DNA of 32,257 bases from Minisyncoccota bacterium (GTDB lineage Bacteria; Patescibacteriota; Minisyncoccia; Phycocordibacterales; UBA1006), in contig JAJOIF010000011.1 in NCBI GenBank assembly GCA_021209525.1, positions 1 through 32,257 of the forward strand, written 5' to 3'. The position numbers and the translations under genes were made by a program. Below the pieces are notes generated by a model, which had not been told where the DNA came from, did not search any database, and was given only the letters and a program-made list of their open reading frames with translations. This document shows positions 29,263 through 32,257 of this stretch, piece by piece (positions within the stretch are counted from its first letter, which is position 1; every line of letters starts with the position of its first letter).

Positions 29263-31191
29263 ATGAAATTATCACATACATGGCTTCAAAAATATTTTAC
29301 AGAACCACTACCTCCTCTTGCTGAAATTGAGGCGGCTCTTGTGGTGCATTCTTTTGAAACAGAAGGAATGTCAATATATGGAGATGACGCAGTTATTGAA
29401 ATTGACGTGCTCCCTAACCGTGCACATGATGTATTGTCGCACGCTGGCGCTGCTCGTGAAATTGCAGCATTATTGGAGAGGTCTGATTATCGCGCTCCTT
29501 TGTATACTACACCACAAGTGGACGACACCCTTGTTCCACCTCTCGTACATATTCATGATACAGAGGCGTGTTCGCGATATCATGTGCGTCTCATACACAA
29601 TATCAATGTGCAAGAATCTCCTCTATGGTTAGTGCAATTACTTGGTGCTGTAGGGCAAAAGTCTATTAATGCGCTTGTAGATGCTACTAATTACATCATG
29701 CTTGATCGTGGTACACCAGTCCATGTCTTTGACGCTGACAAAGTGGTAGGCGATATTCATGTCCGTTATGCGCGCGATGGAGAAACATGTACACTTCTCG
29801 GTTCTGGTGAACAAGAGCGGACTCTCAATGCGTCTATGCTCGTCATTGCTGACGAAGAAAAAATACTTGCCCTTGCTGGCATTAAAGGAGGTACTGCTGC
29901 TGAGGTTACTTCGAGTACGAAAAATATTCTTGTTGAAATTGCTCATTTTGATCCAATGATTACCAGACGGACGCGCAATGCAACAGGATTAGTTACTGAT
30001 TCGGCAAAGCGTTTTGAGAACACCTTTCACAATCGTATGTGTGATGAAGTAGTTGATGTGCTGGCAGCGCTCATTGCTGAGGCGGAAATTGCTGGTACCG
30101 ATACATTGCGTATGAGTCCGGCTGTTTCGTATGGAGAAGCCGAAGCTGATCCTCAGGCTGTATCGGTTACGTATAATCATATTCAATCACTCTTGGGTGT
30201 TGCAATTACTCATGCAGAAATTCATGATATTTTAGAACGACTTTCCATGACGTATACAGTATCTGATGATACACTCCTAGTGACACCGCCATATTACCGC
30301 AAAGATATACATATTCCCGAAGATATCATCGAAGAAATTGGGCGCATGTACGGATATCATCGTATACCATCGCAACCTCTTCCTCATAATCTCTATACTC
30401 CAGAGGTGCATCAAGAAACAGCGCTCATGCATCGTATGCGATCATTTCTCGTAGATCGTGGATGGTCTGAAATTATGACTTATACATTTAGAAAAAAAGG
30501 TGATATTACGATGCTCAACCCCGTAGCAAAAGACAAGCCTGCACTTCGCACAAATCTCTCAGAAGGGATGCAAGAATCTCTGGATAAGAATATGTACTAT
30601 GCGGATCTCTTTGCTGCTGATACTATTCGTCTCTTTGAAATAGGGAAAGTGTTTACCGTGCAAGGAGAAAAACGCTCATTGGCAATTGGTCTTGGGTACA
30701 CAGATAAAAAAGCGCGCAAAATTCATGGTCCAGAGCACGAAGTACTCACGCAATTATTGCAAGATATGTATAATGCATGCGGTATTCACGAGGTATATAT
30801 TCCTCAATCAGAACACCATATTCATGAAATAGATATTTCTAAACTTGCTCTGTCTATGGACAAGGTGTCCACATATGGAAATACCTCGGCACTCCTTCGT
30901 CATACACGATTTACTTCGCTGTCGCCTTATCCGCATAGTACTCGTGATGTTGCGGTCTGGGTACCTGCTCATGTGTCGCAAGAGACTGTACATGCTATTA
31001 TTCGACAGCATGCAGGTCCGTATTGTTTCCGTATGGATCTCTTTGATGTTTTTTCAAAAGAAGACCGCATATCCCTTGCATTTCGTATTGTATTTCAAGC
31101 ACCTGACAAAACACTTACCGATACAGAACTCGATCAGTCTATGAGCGCTGTATATAATGCTTTAACCCAAGAAGGGTATGAAATTAGATAA
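29263..31191 (+). CDS. pheT: Phenylalanyl-tRNA synthetase beta subunit, lacking the EMAP/OB domain
   Basis: The 642 residues are about 150 fewer than usual. The N-terminal MKLSHTWLQKYF segment passes directly into VIEIDVLPNRAHDVLSHAG (about 45-63), so the B2 tRNA-binding OB fold between them is gone. The B3/B4 editing module (SPLWLVQLLGAVGQKSINAL, GTPVHVFDADK), the B5 domain (SVTYNHIQSLLG, YRKDIHIPEDIIEEIGRMYG), the B6/B7 core and the C-terminal B8 ferredoxin-fold anticodon domain (PYPHSTRDVAVWV) remain. It forms the alpha2beta2 synthetase with the short PheS. Confidence 0.95.
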   Translation: MKLSHTWLQKYFTEPLPPLAEIEAALVVHSFETEGMSIYGDDAVIEIDVLPNRAHDVLSHAGAAREIAALLERSDYRAPLYTTPQVDDTLVPPLVHIHDTEACSRYHVRLIHNINVQESPLWLVQLLGAVGQKSINALVDATNYIMLDRGTPVHVFDADKVVGDIHVRYARDGETCTLLGSGEQERTLNASMLVIADEEKILALAGIKGGTAAEVTSSTKNILVEIAHFDPMITRRTRNATGLVTDSAKRFENTFHNRMCDEVVDVLAALIAEAEIAGTDTLRMSPAVSYGEAEADPQAVSVTYNHIQSLLGVAITHAEIHDILERLSMTYTVSDDTLLVTPPYYRKDIHIPEDIIEEIGRMYGYHRIPSQPLPHNLYTPEVHQETALMHRMRSFLVDRGWSEIMTYTFRKKGDITMLNPVAKDKPALRTNLSEGMQESLDKNMYYADLFAADTIRLFEIGKVFTVQGEKRSLAIGLGYTDKKARKIHGPEHEVLTQLLQDMYNACGIHEVYIPQSEHHIHEIDISKLALSMDKVSTYGNTSALLRHTRFTSLSPYPHSTRDVAVWVPAHVSQETVHAIIRQHAGPYCFRMDLFDVFSKEDRISLAFRIVFQAPDKTLTDTELDQSMSAVYNALTQEGYEIR

Positions 31192-31217
31192 TGATATATA
31201 TACCCACAGAAACCCTC

Positions 31218-31245
31218 TTTACTTTTTATATTTTCTGTATATAAT
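31218..31245 (+). promoter_or_regulatory. Sigma-70-type promoter of rplY
   Basis: TTTACT (31218-31223), 16 bp, TATAAT (31240-31245), 11 nt before the ATG at 31257. The best -35/-10 pair in the window. Confidence 0.7.
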
Positions 31246-31256
31246 ACAATCCTGTT

Positions 31257-31886
31257 ATGAAATTTGAACTAAAAACACACATGCGCGATGCGCACACAGA
31301 CAATGATACATTGCGTCAAGAAGGCCTTGTCCCCGCTGTTTTTTATGGTGCTGGCAAAGACGCTGTTTCTATTGCTGTTCATTATAATGATTTTGTAAAA
31401 CTTTATAAAGAAGCAGGGGAGACTCATGTTATTGATCTTATTACTGATCAAGGAACTCAATCTGTTTTGGTGCATGATATGCAGCAAGATCCTGTATCAA
31501 ACAAGGTAATTCACGTTGACTTCAAAGTGGTTGAGAAAAACAAAGCAGTATCAGTAACTGTTCCATTTGAATTTTCAGGAACATCTCCTGCCGTAAAATC
31601 AGGCGCTGGTACACTCACCAAAGTAATGCATGAAGTTGAAGTTGAAGTACTTCCTGCGCATATCCCATCATCATTGATTGTAGATATTTCTTCACTAGAA
31701 AATGTTGGAGATCAAATCTTGCTCAAAGATATTCCTCTTGCAGAAGGATCATATACTGTTGACGGAGAATCAGTAGTAGCAGTTATTTCATCACTTCGTG
31801 ATGAATCTCAAGAAGAAGGTGCTGCAGAAATTGACTTCTCTCAAATTCAAGTTCAAAAGAAAGGTAAAGAAGTTACCGAAGAATAA
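31257..31886 (+). CDS. rplY: 50S ribosomal protein L25 (TL5/CTC form)
   Basis: L25 binds 5S rRNA. The 209-residue CTC-type protein has the N-terminal L25 beta barrel (about 1-92: LRQEGLVPAVFYGAGKDAVSI, VLVHDMQQDPVSNKVIHVDF) and the C-terminal TL5 beta domain (about 93-180). It ends in an acidic-then-basic tail. It has its own sigma-70-type promoter and a terminator right after the stop. Being downstream of pheT, it may also receive readthrough from the gatB operon. Confidence 0.95.
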   Translation: MKFELKTHMRDAHTDNDTLRQEGLVPAVFYGAGKDAVSIAVHYNDFVKLYKEAGETHVIDLITDQGTQSVLVHDMQQDPVSNKVIHVDFKVVEKNKAVSVTVPFEFSGTSPAVKSGAGTLTKVMHEVEVEVLPAHIPSSLIVDISSLENVGDQILLKDIPLAEGSYTVDGESVVAVISSLRDESQEEGAAEIDFSQIQVQKKGKEVTEE

Positions 31887-31887
31887 T

Positions 31888-31915
31888 AAAAACCTCGCTC
31901 CTGGCGAGGTTTTTT
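31888..31915 (+). terminator. Intrinsic terminator after rplY
   Basis: CCTCGC pairs with GCGAGG around TCCTG, with an A run before and a T run after the stem. Confidence 0.88.
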
Positions 31916-31947
31916 CTTGTATCCACTATCACTCATACATCATTATA

Positions 31948-31956
31948 TGCTATACT
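31948..31956 (+). promoter_or_regulatory. Extended -10 promoter of the surface protein gene
   Basis: TGC TATACT ends 36 nt before the ATG at 31993, giving a leader of about 29 nt, unlike the leaderless genes. Confidence 0.58.
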
Positions 31957-31992
31957 GCAGCCGCATTTATTAATCATTAATCGCACATCATT

Positions 31993-32257
31993 ATGACCAC
32001 AACCATCAAATACTTTATTACCATCATCACAACACTCACTGCATTCATCATTGCACCAACAGTATTTGGAGCAACAGTAGTTGTAGACACTACGAATGAC
32101 TCAGATAATAGCGGGGTAGAGTGTTCACTTCGTGATGCTATTAATGCTATTAATACAGGAGCACCTGTATCTACCTGTGTTGATACCTCAGGTGATGGTT
32201 TTGGTGTGAATGATCGTATACATTTTGATATACCAGGCGCGGGACCGCATACTATTA
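31993..32257 (+). CDS. Secreted CSLREA-domain surface protein (partial, N-terminus only)
   Basis: The 88 visible residues start with a Sec signal peptide (basic start, hydrophobic core about 6-24, cleavage likely after VFGA near 27). They continue TVVVDTTNDSDN and then CSLRDAINAIN, the CSLREA motif that opens many large extracellular parallel beta-helix or repeat proteins. The rest lies beyond the window. It is probably a cell-surface or secreted adhesin-like protein. Confidence 0.85.
   Translation, partial: MTTTIKYFITIITTLTAFIIAPTVFGATVVVDTTNDSDNSGVECSLRDAINAINTGAPVSTCVDTSGDGFGVNDRIHFDIPGAGPHTI

Overview
The window reads as a piece of a Patescibacteria (Candidate Phyla Radiation) genome, most like a Parcubacteria lineage. 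The evidence is the small, reduced versions of universal proteins, the mraZ-rsmH-ftsL-ftsI-murF cluster, GatCAB, the many small lineage-restricted hypothetical proteins, tRNAs without an encoded CCA, and the almost complete absence of Shine-Dalgarno sequences. No rRNA is present, so this placement is an inference from gene content and style. There is no transposase, phage module or CRISPR array.

Layout. 1-1600: an intergenic palindromic repeat, a small helical protein and a YwqK/MORN-like repeat protein, closed by a strong terminator. 1600-6581: the cell-wall/division cluster mraZ, rsmH, ftsL-like, ftsI, murF, preceded by a clear MraZ operator. 6587-10218: small genes, namely an alpha/beta hydrolase broken by an in-frame TAA, tspO, a 42-residue protein, an Smr-domain protein, two hypotheticals and a META/HslJ-domain protein. 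10314-13308: a flavin/light locus of alternating strands, with a cysteine-free bacterial photolyase, a flavin-reductase-like protein, a 51-residue DUF2256 zinc-ribbon protein and a DUF1361 membrane protein. 13357-21420: DNA maintenance, with rmuC and a DnaQ-fold exonuclease (minus strand), a MutY-like glycosylase, a lineage-specific protein with 63-bp tandem repeats and a UvrD-type helicase fused to a PD-(D/E)XK nuclease. 21445-26091: a membrane-anchored trypsin-like protease, type I GAPDH, gatC-gatA and a membrane protein with an RNxxAH (HEPN-like) motif. 26195-26556: tRNA-CAT, tRNA-Asp(GTC) and initiator tRNA-fMet. 27061-31886: gatB-pheS-pheT as one tight operon, then rplY. 31993-end: the start of a secreted CSLREA-type surface protein.

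Four themes run through the window. (1) Most genes have an extended -10 element (TGnTATACT) ending only 6-9 nt before the ATG, which predicts leaderless transcripts. (2) Three DNA-repair enzymes whose relatives usually hold a 4Fe-4S cluster (photolyase, MutY, AddB/Cas4-type nuclease domain) have lost some or all cluster cysteines. (3) Essential enzymes are trimmed: PheS lacks its coiled coil, PheT its EMAP/OB tRNA-binding domain, and MurF its first domain. (4) A structured intergenic repeat occurs in three copies, and a palindromic CCAA-type repeat in two or three places. Several gene starts given here are downstream of the longest possible ORF start because the -10 element would otherwise lie inside the coding region.
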